From assembly GCA_037133475.1 (NCBI GenBank), contig JBAXOB010000013.1, positions 27,798 to 91,797 on the forward strand: a stretch of DNA of 64,000 nucleotides, read 5' to 3'. Shown piece after piece: positions 37,278-46,724 of this stretch (positions are counted from its first letter, which is position 1; every line of letters starts with the position of its first letter). The notes under the pieces were generated by a model. That model was given only the letters and a program-made list of their open reading frames with translations. It was not told the origin of the DNA and did not search any database. Made by a program: the position numbers and the translations under genes. The DNA is from CAIVAT01 sp037133475. Its GTDB lineage: Bacteria; Bacteroidota; Bacteroidia; Bacteroidales; FEN-979.

Positions 37278-39227
37278 CTATACTTTCTCTTGCTTTCTGA
37301 TCATATAGTCGATACGTAGCAATTCCGCCACCGACCATGCCATCGAGATGGCTCCGCGGCCGGTATGGGGCGGATCGCCGTCATAAAGTTCGGAGATCGT
37401 GCCGATGCCATGTTCCGTCATCACCGGTTCAAATCCTTCATACAGCGATTTGATCATGGATATCCCGCTTTTCCCGTGAATCCTGAGGTATCCCTCCACA
37501 AAATGGCCAAGCAGCCAGGGGGTTACCGTTCCCTGGTGATAGGCCAGGTCGCGTGTGTCGGGATCGCCGTAATAAGACCCCTTGTAAACCGGGCTCTTCG
37601 GCGTTAAAGTCCGCAATCCCCGGGGGGTGAGCAACTCCTGTTTGACCCTGCTCAGCACATCCTTGCGGATCTCCTCTCTTACCGGGCAATAGGGAAGTGA
37701 TGTCGCAATGACCATGTTGGGCCTGACGGTCCAGTCCTTGTAGGAACCATCCACAAAATCGGCCAGGTAACGTTTTTCGGCACTCCAGAAGGTTTCGAAA
37801 AACGATCCGGGTATCAGGCAGGAAATATCTTCCCATTCCTTGCAAAATTCCACATCTCCGTCGATCCTGGCCATCTCCAGGCTGAACATGATGGCATTAT
37901 ACCATAAGGCATTCACCTCGACCGTTTTCCCGATACGCGGTGTAACAGGCTTTCCGTGGGCGATGGCATCCATCCAGGTAAGGGCAACCCCGGGAACACC
38001 GGCATAGATCAACCCATCGGCATCCATTTGAATGTTGAAGTCGGTGCCGTTACGGTAACCCTCGAGGATCAGCTTCATCTTTTTGCCATAGGTTGGCCAG
38101 ATCTCTTTCTTCTCGCCCGAAAACAGTGCATATTGCTGCAAAGCCCAGAAAAACCAAAGGGAAGCATCCGAGGAATTATAGGTTGTCCTGCTGCCGCAGC
38201 CAAAGTTGGGGAACAGCGGGCCCTTCATCTCCGAGATCATGGTGTCGATGACAGCCCTGAAGGTGGCAAAATCACCATTTACAAGGGTAAGCCCGGGTAG
38301 CGATATAAAGGTGCTGCGGCCCGAACGTCCAAACCAGGGAAACCCGGCGATTATCTCCGTACCCTTTCCCTTTTTCACGACAAACTGCTGCGCTGCATTG
38401 GTAAGGCAATTGGTGAAGTTGTTCCGGGGGATCCTCTTCTCCAGCTCCGCGTCAAAGGTGCGTTTCATCGAGGTGGTGTTCAGCTCCTTTGTCCCCGCGG
38501 CAAAAAATACGCTTTCGCCGGGTTTGATCTCAAATTCGAAAAATCCAGGTACATAAAGATCCTCCTGGTATTCAAAACCACGCTCCATCTCCTCCTGGTA
38601 CTCTATATTATAATACCAGTCGGGAACATGGGTATATTCATTGGGTTTTGAGATTTGCATGAACAGGTCGGTATAGCCCTGGTACATCCTAACCTTTATC
38701 CCCTGCTGTACTTTTTCATATTTTTTATCGGCGAGGATGTTCTCCCTGCTGAGGGCATGGATGTTCCGGAAGGCAAGGAACGGGGTTAGCCTCAGTTTCG
38801 TAGGCGAATGAGCCTCCACCAGGGTGTATTTGATGATCATCCTGTCTTCGCGCGTGGTAAAGACCATCTCCTTGGTAAGGATCACCCCGCCTACCCTGTA
38901 GGTCATCTTCGGATAGGGCTCCGTCACAAAGTCCCTGATATATTTATGTCCCTTTGGCTTGTAGATGCCGCCGGGGTATTTATGAATCCCGAGGTTGAAA
39001 TCCGATTCCATCTGGATCACCGTTTCATCCAGCGAAGAGAGCAGCACATGGTTTTCATTGTCGATGCCGGGCTGCGAGGTCACCAGCATGCCATGGTACT
39101 TGCGCGTATTGCAATTGATAATGGTTGAATTGGCATAGGACCCGGCCCTGTTTGATCGCAAAACCTCACGGTTTAACGAGTATTCCAGATTTACGAGCTG
39201 ATTCTTATCAAAATTGATGTAACTCAT
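37278..39227 (-). CDS. Glycogen debranching enzyme (amylo-alpha-1,6-glucosidase)
   Basis: A 649-residue member of the GDE_C family (GH133). The N-terminal beta domain (NREVLRSNRAGSYANST, CNTRKYHGMLV) is the bacterial-type GDE N domain; the C-terminal (alpha/alpha)6 part holds MDADGLIYAG, EVNALWYNA and PYCPV...TLTPKSPVYKGSYYGDP, as in family members. It hydrolyses alpha-1,6 branches of glycogen. First gene of the minus-strand glucan set, preceded by two -7-like boxes. Confidence 0.93.
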   Translation of the reverse strand: MSYINFDKNQLVNLEYSLNREVLRSNRAGSYANSTIINCNTRKYHGMLVTSQPGIDNENHVLLSSLDETVIQMESDFNLGIHKYPGGIYKPKGHKYIRDFVTEPYPKMTYRVGGVILTKEMVFTTREDRMIIKYTLVEAHSPTKLRLTPFLAFRNIHALSRENILADKKYEKVQQGIKVRMYQGYTDLFMQISKPNEYTHVPDWYYNIEYQEEMERGFEYQEDLYVPGFFEFEIKPGESVFFAAGTKELNTTSMKRTFDAELEKRIPRNNFTNCLTNAAQQFVVKKGKGTEIIAGFPWFGRSGRSTFISLPGLTLVNGDFATFRAVIDTMISEMKGPLFPNFGCGSRTTYNSSDASLWFFWALQQYALFSGEKKEIWPTYGKKMKLILEGYRNGTDFNIQMDADGLIYAGVPGVALTWMDAIAHGKPVTPRIGKTVEVNALWYNAIMFSLEMARIDGDVEFCKEWEDISCLIPGSFFETFWSAEKRYLADFVDGSYKDWTVRPNMVIATSLPYCPVREEIRKDVLSRVKQELLTPRGLRTLTPKSPVYKGSYYGDPDTRDLAYHQGTVTPWLLGHFVEGYLRIHGKSGISMIKSLYEGFEPVMTEHGIGTISELYDGDPPHTGRGAISMAWSVAELLRIDYMIRKQEKV

Positions 39228-39584
39228 TGCGGTTGATTTTGATATGATACTATTTGTTTCTTCGGGCTATCCGGGACTTGTATCCTGGTGCGTCACAGCG
39301 GACAGAAAAAGAATATAGCGGTGATCCCGTTGCAATAACGGTACCCCCGGATGTTTTTCGATCTGCAGCGATTGAAAAGCGTCTGAAACAGGCCTTTTTT
39401 TCAATCATACCGCCACATGCCGCCATTACGGGAATGGCAAACAAGTGACTTTTCGGCGTGTCCTGAATTTTCAAATATAGGTCATAAAATTCAATTTGCA
39501 AAGTTACAATATTCCCTGTTTTCATCGTTAGTCTAAATAAAACTTAAATTTTCCGTAATTTTGACGCGCTAAACCACTGTTATC
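39228..39584. promoter_or_regulatory. Divergent control region: glucan cluster and beta-helix lipoprotein
   Basis: A 357-bp gap. On the minus strand two -7 boxes are seen, 39472-39479 (CAAATATA on plus) and 39499-39506 (CAAAGTTA), giving a leader of about 230 nt for the debranching gene. On the plus strand TAATTTTG at 39556-39563 serves the lipoprotein. The leader holds the inverted repeat CCGTT-GCAAT-AACGG at 39327-39341. No convincing gene lies within. Confidence 0.5.
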
Positions 39585-41003
39585 ATGCGATTTTCCAGAA
39601 TTCTGTTTTCCCTCTCCGCATTTTGTTTTCTGGTGCTGGTCCAGTTTGCCTGCCGGAAAAATGATAAAGTCGATACCAGTCCCGGGTTGAAACTTACCTT
39701 TTCGACCGACACTGTTTTTTTTGATACGGTCTTTCCAAGCATAGGGTCGGTCACCCAGCGGCTGGTCGTTCACAACCCCAATAAAAACAAGGTAAGCATA
39801 GCCTCCATCAGTGTTGCCGGCGGGCCAAACTCCTGTTACCGGCTGAATGTAAGCGGATCGACTGCCATTCCCGCCACCAACGTTGAAATTCCCGGCGGCG
39901 ACAGCCTCTTCATCTTTGTCAGGGTTACCATCGACCCCAATAACCTCGACATTCCCTTTGTCGTCAGCGATTCCATCCAGTTTGTCACCAATGGCAGCCA
40001 CCAGCAGGTGAAACTGGTTGCCTGGGGTCGGAATGCCGTTTTCCACAGGAATGAGACGCTGAAGAGCAGTGTCACCTGGGACAGTGTGAAGGCTCATGTT
40101 ATCTATGGTTCGCTGATCGTCGGGGGGGGTAAGTCCGGCCCGGCCACCCTGACCATCATGCCCGGTACCCGGGTCTATTTGCACAAAGGTTCCTGGATGG
40201 AGATCGCGGCAGGGTCAACATTGAAAATTCCCGGCACGCTTGACCATCCCGTCAGGTTCCAGGGTGATCGTTTGGACGCATTCTACAAGGACCTGCCGGG
40301 TCAGTGGGAAGGTATTTACCTTGATGCCGGCAGCAAAGATCATGTTCTGAATTATACCTTTATTAAAAACGGCGTCTTTGGCCTGTCGGCCGACTCGCTC
40401 GGCGGCCAGGGCGCGCCCTTGCTGACCCTCAGCAACTCGATTATAAGGAATATGACCACGGCCGGCCTCTATGCCTATGCATCGTCGGTAACCTCCGTGA
40501 ATTGCGTGTTTGGCGACTGCGGCGGATCGTGCGTGTATGTCGACAATGGCGGCACTTACGATTTCAGGCAACTGACCATCTCCAACAACTGGTTTTCCAC
40601 CGTCAGGAGGGTTGCCTCGGTATACCTTTCCAATTTCACCTATGACACGTTGGGAAACCAGCTGACAAACCCGCTCTCGAAGGGGTACTTCGGAAATGCG
40701 ATCATTTATGGTTCAAACGACGATGAGATCACCCTTGATTCGGTTGCTGCCGTTGCATTCAACTGTACGTTTGATCATGATCTGATGAAGTCGCGACTGG
40801 CAGGACATGCCTCCAGGTTTGTCAACTGTATCTTCAACAAGGATCCGCGGTTTGTGAATGTGGCCAAACAGGATTACCGCATCGACAGCCTCTCCCCTGC
40901 CATCAACCAGGGCGCGGCACTGGGTGTTCCTTATGATATCCTCGGCGTCAGCCGCGATGCGCAGCCCGACCCCGGGGCCTACGAGTATGTGAAAAAGAAT
41001 TAA
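39585..41003 (+). CDS. Lipoprotein with right-handed beta-helix repeats
   Basis: 472 residues. Lipobox FACRK near residue 23 after a hydrophobic signal. Residues about 170-440 show beta-helix features (NYTFIKNGVFGLSADS, SVNCVFGDCGGSCVY, AFNCTFDHDLMKS, RFVNCIFNKDPRFVN) ending with DPGAYEY, as in pectate-lyase-like surface proteins. Such folds bind or cleave polysaccharides, but no catalytic signature is visible. Anchored in the envelope. Adjacent but unrelated to sucD, which is convergent with a 1-bp gap. Confidence 0.8.
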   Translation: MRFSRILFSLSAFCFLVLVQFACRKNDKVDTSPGLKLTFSTDTVFFDTVFPSIGSVTQRLVVHNPNKNKVSIASISVAGGPNSCYRLNVSGSTAIPATNVEIPGGDSLFIFVRVTIDPNNLDIPFVVSDSIQFVTNGSHQQVKLVAWGRNAVFHRNETLKSSVTWDSVKAHVIYGSLIVGGGKSGPATLTIMPGTRVYLHKGSWMEIAAGSTLKIPGTLDHPVRFQGDRLDAFYKDLPGQWEGIYLDAGSKDHVLNYTFIKNGVFGLSADSLGGQGAPLLTLSNSIIRNMTTAGLYAYASSVTSVNCVFGDCGGSCVYVDNGGTYDFRQLTISNNWFSTVRRVASVYLSNFTYDTLGNQLTNPLSKGYFGNAIIYGSNDDEITLDSVAAVAFNCTFDHDLMKSRLAGHASRFVNCIFNKDPRFVNVAKQDYRIDSLSPAINQGAALGVPYDILGVSRDAQPDPGAYEYVKKN

Positions 41004-41004
41004 C

Positions 41005-41886
41005 CTACTTCTTAAGTTTATCAAGCTCCTCCACCATGGCGGCTCCCAGGTCGGCCGGCGAATCCACCACGTGAATGCCGCATTGCCTGAGGATCTCCTT
41101 TTTGGCCTCGGCTGTATCGGATACGCCCCCTACGATTGCGCCCGCGTGGCCCATGGTGCGGCCTGTAGGAGCAGTAGCCCCCGCGATGAAACTCACCACA
41201 GGCTTGGTGCCGTGCTGCTGGATCCAGTAACCGGCGTCGGTTTCCATATTTCCCCCGATCTCGCCGATCATGATGATCCCTTCGGTGGCGGGGTCGGCCA
41301 TAAACATCTGGACCGCCTCGGCGATGGTGGTTCCCGGGATGGGGTCGCCCCCCACGCCGATCATGGTCGTCTGGCCAAGGCCGGCCTTGGTGATCTGGTC
41401 AACTGCCTCGTACGAGAGGGTCCCTGAGCGGGAGACGATCCCGATAGTGCCCGGCGTGTGGATAAATCCCGGCATGATGCCGATCTTGGTACTGGGCGGG
41501 GTGATGATCCCGGGGCAGTTTGGACCGATCATCCTTACGCCGTGACAGCGGAGGTATTCTTTTACGGTAATCATATCCTTTACGGGAATGCCTTCGGTGA
41601 TACAGACGATCAGTTCGATCCCCGAATCGGCTGCCTCCAGGATGGCATCGGCCGCCAGGGGGGGCGGGACAAAAATAATGGATACATTGGCCCCCGTAGC
41701 CTTGACGGCATCGGAAACCGTGTTGAAGACAGGCCTGTCAAGGTGCATCTGCCCGCCTTTGCCGGGGGTCACGCCGCCGACGATATTGGTACCATATTCG
41801 ATCATCTGCCCGGCATGGAACGAACCCTCATGGCCCGTGATGCCCTGTACAATTACCTTTGAATCTTTGTCAACCAGAATACTCAT
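41005..41886 (-). CDS. sucD: Succinyl-CoA synthetase alpha subunit
   Basis: 293 residues. The CoA-binding Rossmann start (QGITGHEGSFHAGQMIEYGTNIVGGV), GPNCPGIITP, and the phospho-histidine in GHAGAIVGG identify SucD. With SucB it interconverts succinyl-CoA and succinate with ATP or GTP in the TCA cycle. sucC is not beside it, which is common in Bacteroidota. A -7 box lies 137 bp upstream. Confidence 0.96.
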   Translation of the reverse strand: MSILVDKDSKVIVQGITGHEGSFHAGQMIEYGTNIVGGVTPGKGGQMHLDRPVFNTVSDAVKATGANVSIIFVPPPLAADAILEAADSGIELIVCITEGIPVKDMITVKEYLRCHGVRMIGPNCPGIITPPSTKIGIMPGFIHTPGTIGIVSRSGTLSYEAVDQITKAGLGQTTMIGVGGDPIPGTTIAEAVQMFMADPATEGIIMIGEIGGNMETDAGYWIQQHGTKPVVSFIAGATAPTGRTMGHAGAIVGGVSDTAEAKKEILRQCGIHVVDSPADLGAAMVEELDKLKK

Positions 41887-42022
41887 GAAACAACAATTAG
41901 AATTTTAACTAAATCTCCTGTCCCTTGGCAAATCCATTGCGAATTCAGTCATACGCACTGTCAGTAAACCCTTGCAGGCTGTGATCCATGCGTTCGGTGT
42001 CACGATCCGCGATTTCCCGTCC

Positions 42023-42030
42023 CAAAGATA
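42023..42030 (-). promoter_or_regulatory. -7 box of sucD
   Basis: CAAAGATA on plus (TATCTTTG on minus) matches TAnnTTTG. It implies a leader of about 130 nt. Confidence 0.45.
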
Positions 42031-42063
42031 CTCCGATTTAAAAAAAAGAAAACTTTTTCGTGA

Positions 42064-42071
42064 TAATTTTG
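42064..42071 (+). promoter_or_regulatory. -7 box of mnmE
   Basis: TAATTTTG matches TAnnTTTG, 50 bp before the mnmE ATG. Confidence 0.5.
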
Positions 42072-42121
42072 TTTAAACCCTGATAATTCCTAAACTTTGT
42101 AGATTACTGAGAACCCTGTTT

Positions 42122-43519
42122 ATGAGAATAACCTCCGCCTCCGACACTATCTGTGCCCTGTCAACAGCCCCGGGAATGGGCGCCATTGCCGTGATCAGGC
42201 TTTCGGGACCCGATTCGTTCAGGGTCATCGGGCAGATCTTCAAACCGGCCGAAAAGGGACTCGACGTCGGCACGGCCCAATCACATACGATTCACCTGGG
42301 GACGCTTGGCAATGAGGCCGGGATCCTGGACGAGGTGCTGGTAAGCCTTTTCAGGTCGCCCCACTCCTACACCGGCGAGGATGTGATTGAAATTTCATGC
42401 CACGGCTCGGTCTATATCCAGCAAAAGGTGCTTGAGCTGCTATTTTCCTGCGGACTTCGGATGGCCAACCCCGGCGAATTCACCCTGAGGGCCTTTATGA
42501 ACCGGAAGTTCGACCTTTCGCAGGCCGAGGCGGTAGCCGACCTGATCGCCTCCCATTCCGCCTCATCGCACGATCTTGCCATTCAGCAGATGCGGGGAGG
42601 CTTTTCACGGAAGATCCATGCCCTGCGCCGGTCGCTGATCGATTTCACCGCGCTGGTAGAGCTGGAGCTCGACTTCAGCGAGGAGCATATGATCTTTGCC
42701 GACCGCAGCGACTTTAAGGAGTTGCTGGCCTCCATCATCTCGGAGTTGTCGGCGCTGATAGAGTCGTTCAGCCTGGGCAACGTGATCAAGACGGGCATCC
42801 CGGTGGCCATCATCGGCAAGCCCAACGTGGGCAAGTCGACCCTGCTGAACGTACTGCTCAACGAGGAGAAGGCCATCGTCTCCGAGATACCGGGCACCAC
42901 GCGCGATGCCATCGAGGATACCATCGTCATCGGAGGGTACAGCTTCCGGTTTATCGATACCGCCGGTCTGCGTGCCGCCGAGGACCAGATAGAGACCATC
43001 GGGATCGAACGCACCTGGGAGAAGATCAGCGAAGCCAGTATCATCCTTTATGTTTTCGACGCCACCCAGCAATCGTTTGCCGATGTAAGCGAAGCCATTG
43101 GCGAATTCAGGGAGTTCACTGCCGGCAATGCGCGCACCATGATCCTGATCGGCAACAAGATGGACAAGTTAAAGGTATTGCCGAAGGGATTCAGGGAATT
43201 CGTTGAGTATGACACTATTTTTGTCTCGGGCAAGCGCCGCGAGAACATCCACGAGATTGCGGCCCACCTGCTGAAGGTGGTGGAGAACACGCGGGTTTCG
43301 GATCACACCCTGGTGTCGAACAGCCGTCATTACGAGGCGCTCCGGCGTGCCCTTGATGCCGTGATCTGCGTGCGCGACGGCCTCACCGCGGGCCTCTCCC
43401 CCGACCTGATGACGACTGATTTACACAGTGCGCTGTATCATCTTGGAGAGATCACCGGCGAGGTGACGACGGATGAGATTCTGGGGGCGATTTTCAGCAG
43501 GTTCTGCATCGGCAAGTAA
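42122..43519 (+). CDS. mnmE: tRNA modification GTPase MnmE
   Basis: A 465-residue enzyme that, with MnmG, modifies U34 of certain tRNAs (cmnm5U). N-terminal folate-binding domain (DTICALSTAPGMGAIAVIRLSG), G domain with GKPNVGKST, DTAGLR and NKMD, and the C-terminal FCIGK with the catalytic Cys. All motifs intact. A terminator follows 44 bp after the stop. Confidence 0.97.
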   Translation: MRITSASDTICALSTAPGMGAIAVIRLSGPDSFRVIGQIFKPAEKGLDVGTAQSHTIHLGTLGNEAGILDEVLVSLFRSPHSYTGEDVIEISCHGSVYIQQKVLELLFSCGLRMANPGEFTLRAFMNRKFDLSQAEAVADLIASHSASSHDLAIQQMRGGFSRKIHALRRSLIDFTALVELELDFSEEHMIFADRSDFKELLASIISELSALIESFSLGNVIKTGIPVAIIGKPNVGKSTLLNVLLNEEKAIVSEIPGTTRDAIEDTIVIGGYSFRFIDTAGLRAAEDQIETIGIERTWEKISEASIILYVFDATQQSFADVSEAIGEFREFTAGNARTMILIGNKMDKLKVLPKGFREFVEYDTIFVSGKRRENIHEIAAHLLKVVENTRVSDHTLVSNSRHYEALRRALDAVICVRDGLTAGLSPDLMTTDLHSALYHLGEITGEVTTDEILGAIFSRFCIGK

Positions 43520-43562
43520 CCGGCACAAAACGAACATATAACCAAAACTGTATAAGTAACGT

Positions 43563-43588
43563 AAAGCCCGGTAAATATGGGCTTTTTT
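43563..43588 (+). terminator. Terminator of mnmE
   Basis: AAAGCCC and GGGCTTT pair across a 9-nt loop, followed by a run of T. Confidence 0.85.
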
Positions 43589-44075
43589 AATTATTATTGT
43601 TATAACCCTTTACGTATCGCTGGTGCATGGTTCAGCATGAATCGGTACCTTTTGATTTGGCTCAATTATAATATTGGTGAGTATTTGTACTTCGGATCAA
43701 TAACCGGGGAATTAACTTGACACATTTATACTGTTGAATACAAAATAAGCACAAATACCAGGGTATTACAGATTTGTCAGTTTTGTTGAAAATAGTTTAC
43801 AGCCAGAGTTACTGTCGCCCAATATTGCAGCGATAATTGCGCAAAACGTGCTTATAAAGCCAGTAACGAACTTCCAGGGTTGAAACTGGCAACAAAGGGT
43901 CTTAAAAGTCACGAAACATCCGTGTTTATTCTTACCGGAGGTCAAGGTTGATGTCAAATAAGCACTCTGTCGGAGCGGAATTTAACTTTGAGTCAACTTT
44001 TTTGTTGATTATCTTTTATAACTTTATTAATGTGACAGGATATCCTGGTTAATACAGTGTTTCAGAGATTATTCT
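43589..44075. other. AT-rich intergenic region without a recognisable gene
   Basis: Nearly 490 bp between the mnmE terminator and the amidase. A 63-codon minus-strand frame exists (43766-43957), but it has no promoter, no family resemblance and a random-looking composition. It marks the change from core to accessory DNA. I see no attachment site or repeat. Confidence 0.5.
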
Positions 44076-45551
44076 TCAGTTCTTGCTTAACGGATATTCA
44101 ATCCTGTCAGTGAACTTATTGAGTGTTTTTCCCAATTTCAATAATTTAAAATCCTCATACCTCCTGCCGACCAATTGAACGCCAATCGGCAACTGGTTAT
44201 CGCTCATTCCTATAGGTAAAGTCAGCACGGGAGATTCAGTAACACTGAATGGTATTGTATAGGCCTGTGTCGCCATGTAATAATGCACTTTATTTTCATT
44301 TACGATTAAGGGATCGTTATAAACACTGAAGTTCCCGTAAGATTTACTTGGCCTATGATGATTGAATGCTGTTGTGGAACTGACAGGGCAAATCCAGGCG
44401 TCATATTCGTTGAAGAAATTTTCTATTTGCGTAATCACGGTATCCTGAAACGCTGCGGCTGCCATGTATTTTTCCACCGAAATCGGTCCGACAATATTTT
44501 GATGCATGGGAACCTCTTTTAGAACTCCTTTGGTAAAAAAGGAACCCAGTCTTCGTGAAAAATTTGAGGTTTGATATCCCCCCTGCATGCCGACTATGCT
44601 TCCCCAGGTTTTCCAGACTTTATAGAAATCTATATCGGGAATAACTTTTGTTACAGTTGCGCCGGCAGTTTCCAGTCTTGCAGTATATTCACCTATCAAA
44701 CGTTTTATTTCATGATCCACGGGAATACCGCCAAACTCATCAGTCCATGCAATTCTCATTTTTTTAATATCCGGTACATCAAAATTTCGTGATACAGGCA
44801 CAAGCCTTTGAAATTCGTTGGTAGGATTGGCTATGATGGTTAGTGCCAGTTCCAGATCCTCAATTGTCCTTGCCAAAGGTCCGGCACATGCCATAGCTCT
44901 TATACCATTTACTGTTTCTTTAGGGTCTGTCTGAATTCCTTGTAACGATGCCACGCCATATGTGGGCCTGAAACCATAAACACCGCAAAAGCTGGCCGGC
45001 AAACGAATTGAACCTGCCAAATCATTTCCAAAGGATAAAGGTGTCATCCCGGTTGCCAAAGCTGTGGCGCAACCGCCGCTGCTTCCGCCGCTCGTTTTTG
45101 AAATGTCCCATGGATTGTTGGTTCTGCCAAAAACAGGGTTATCTGCCTGCATGTCCATGGCAAGTGTGGAAAGGTTCGTTTTCCCGATAATGATGCAACC
45201 TTCTGCCAATAGAAGCTTTACAATCTCTGCATCCCCGGCAGGAACATGATCCTTCAAGGGCAAATAACCTGACGTGGTTAGGATTCCTTTTGTTTTAAAA
45301 TTGTCTTTTATGGTGATGGGTAAACCATGGAGTTTTCCCCAGGTTTCGCCTTTACGCAATGCACCGTCAGCTTCCCTTGCTCTGTTTAGTGCCTGAGCCC
45401 TGTTAAGCGTAACCACCGGATTATAGGCATGGTTATACTTGTCTATCTGCTCAAAGAAAGCTGTAACAACTTCCAGAGAAGTCAATTTGCCCGACCTGAT
45501 GTTTTCGGCTAAATCAGCTGCGGATGAAAAAACAATACTTTTCTGTTCCAT
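44076..45551 (-). CDS. Amidase signature family hydrolase
   Basis: 491 residues. The Ser-cisSer-Lys triad is visible: Lys in ITIKDNFKTKG, the cis-Ser in SGGSSGGCATALATG and the nucleophile region NDLAGSIRLPASFCGVYG. It resembles GatA and stand-alone amidases but has no neighbouring gatB or gatC, so it probably hydrolyses small amides rather than acting on tRNA. No signal peptide. In GatA-type enzymes the loop is usually D-x-GGS; here it reads DLAGS. Confidence 0.9.
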   Translation of the reverse strand: MEQKSIVFSSAADLAENIRSGKLTSLEVVTAFFEQIDKYNHAYNPVVTLNRAQALNRAREADGALRKGETWGKLHGLPITIKDNFKTKGILTTSGYLPLKDHVPAGDAEIVKLLLAEGCIIIGKTNLSTLAMDMQADNPVFGRTNNPWDISKTSGGSSGGCATALATGMTPLSFGNDLAGSIRLPASFCGVYGFRPTYGVASLQGIQTDPKETVNGIRAMACAGPLARTIEDLELALTIIANPTNEFQRLVPVSRNFDVPDIKKMRIAWTDEFGGIPVDHEIKRLIGEYTARLETAGATVTKVIPDIDFYKVWKTWGSIVGMQGGYQTSNFSRRLGSFFTKGVLKEVPMHQNIVGPISVEKYMAAAAFQDTVITQIENFFNEYDAWICPVSSTTAFNHHRPSKSYGNFSVYNDPLIVNENKVHYYMATQAYTIPFSVTESPVLTLPIGMSDNQLPIGVQLVGRRYEDFKLLKLGKTLNKFTDRIEYPLSKN

Positions 45552-45640
45552 ACTAACTGTCTTAAGACCCTATTTGTCCTTTGATGCTGAAATCCGTCAT
45601 CACCGTTGCACTTTCCTGGAAAATTTGAATAAAGGTACGG

Positions 45641-45648
45641 CAAATTTA
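45641..45648 (-). promoter_or_regulatory. -7 box of the amidase gene
   Basis: CAAATTTA on plus (TAAATTTG on minus) matches TAnnTTTG, 90 bp before the amidase ATG. The rest of the 297-bp gap to 45849 holds nothing I recognise. Confidence 0.45.
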
Positions 45649-45848
45649 TAGGAGCTGGATTGGCTGATTTGATTATAGATACTGGCATATGCTGCCTCCG
45701 GAAGAAAAATTGGCAACGAAACTTTCATGTGGAATTGCAATGATCATGGCCTTGCCAAGGGTTACCACATCCGTAAAATGGAATACAAAGATATTCCGGC
45801 AACAACCATATTCCTGGTACTTTCAATTTTTGTGGCAGTGAACCGATG

Positions 45849-46196
45849 TTAATCCTCCCCCATCCTCGCTTTACCCCATTCGGCAATCGCATCGAGCACC
45901 GGAAAAACTGTTTCTCCAAGCGGTGAAATTGAATATTCCACCCTGGGAGGAATTTCTGCAAAAATTTTCCTTACTATAAAGCCGTCCTCCTCCAGTTCCC
46001 GAAGCTGGGATGTCAGCATTTGTTTACTGATGATTGGGATAGCACGCTGAAGGATACCAAACCGGTTTATACCCACCTTAATCCGATGCAGGATGACCGG
46101 CTTCCATTTCCCACCTATTTTATTCATGGTGTAATTGATCGGGCAATGTTCAAACATTTCCCTCATTTTTTCAGGTTCCTTAATAAAAATTTCCAT
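45849..46196 (-). CDS. HxlR family transcriptional regulator
   Basis: A 115-residue winged-helix DNA-binding protein. CPINYTMNKIGGKWKPVILH, LQRAIPIISKQMLTSQLRELEEDGFI and EIPPRVEYSISPLGE are the HxlR signature. It has one Cys near the N-terminus (Cys19), the position used for thiol or quinone sensing in YodB-type members. Its promoter holds a palindrome over the -7 box, so it is probably autorepressing. Divergent from a cyclase-like and a dehydrogenase-like gene, its likely targets. Confidence 0.93.
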   Translation of the reverse strand: MEIFIKEPEKMREMFEHCPINYTMNKIGGKWKPVILHRIKVGINRFGILQRAIPIISKQMLTSQLRELEEDGFIVRKIFAEIPPRVEYSISPLGETVFPVLDAIAEWGKARMGED

Positions 46197-46219
46197 TTTA
46201 TCTTATTGATATTCAATAT

Positions 46220-46239
46220 TAGTATGCAAACATATACTA
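46220..46239. promoter_or_regulatory. HxlR operator over the regulator's own -7 box
   Basis: TAGTAT-N8-ATACTA is a perfect 6-bp-arm palindrome. It encloses CAAACATA (46227-46234), which reads TATGTTTG on the minus strand, the -7 box of the HxlR gene. A second palindrome GTAATA-TATT-TATTAC follows at 46241-46256 towards the divergent gene. Published YodB sites have a similar TACTA-type symmetry. Confidence 0.55.
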
Positions 46240-46313
46240 TGTAATATATTTATTACTACTTGTATATCCGGAACAAATGTAAAACATTTGCACAAAATTC
46301 TAAAAAACAAAAC

Positions 46314-46724
46314 ATGGAAAATCTAAAAGAATTGGTCAGCTCATTTTATACCAAATGCCTGACGGTAAATCCGGATACGGATGTAGCTGCCTTCATGGGA
46401 AGTTTATTATCCGATAATTTCCAGTCGCAGAATGCCAAAGAGGTCAAAGGTAAGGCAGCCCTGACAGGGCAGGTCCAGTTTTTCTGGAAACTCATCCCGG
46501 ACCTGAAATGGGAACCCCAGGAAATCCTGCAGGATGGAAATAAAGTTATCGTTCGCAGCACATTCAGCGGTTCTCCCAAAGGGGATTTTATGGGTATGAA
46601 CCTTGATGGTACACGGTCGTTTAAGACAATGTCCATTGACATCCATACGGTAGAAAACGGTCAGATAATCAATATCTGGCACCTGGAAGAATGGCCGACC
46701 GCCATCGCACAGCTGAAAGGATGA
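46314..46724 (+). CDS. SnoaL-like/ester cyclase family protein
   Basis: About 136 residues from the ATG at 46314 (MENLKELVSSFYTKC); upstream codons are open but in a non-coding-like leader. The NTF2-like cone fold is suggested by KGKAALTGQVQFFWKLIPDLKWEPQEI and VENGQIINIWHLEEW. Such proteins serve as cyclases, isomerases or small-molecule binding domains. Its stop overlaps the next start (ATGA). Confidence 0.75.
   Translation: MENLKELVSSFYTKCLTVNPDTDVAAFMGSLLSDNFQSQNAKEVKGKAALTGQVQFFWKLIPDLKWEPQEILQDGNKVIVRSTFSGSPKGDFMGMNLDGTRSFKTMSIDIHTVENGQIINIWHLEEWPTAIAQLKG

Noticed and set aside
39250..39525. 91-codon minus-strand frame upstream of the debranching gene
   Set aside because: It spans two likely promoters and would have to start upstream of them; no family match.
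43766..43957. 63-codon minus-strand frame in the 43.6-44.1 kb gap
   Set aside because: No -7 box, no family resemblance; low information composition.
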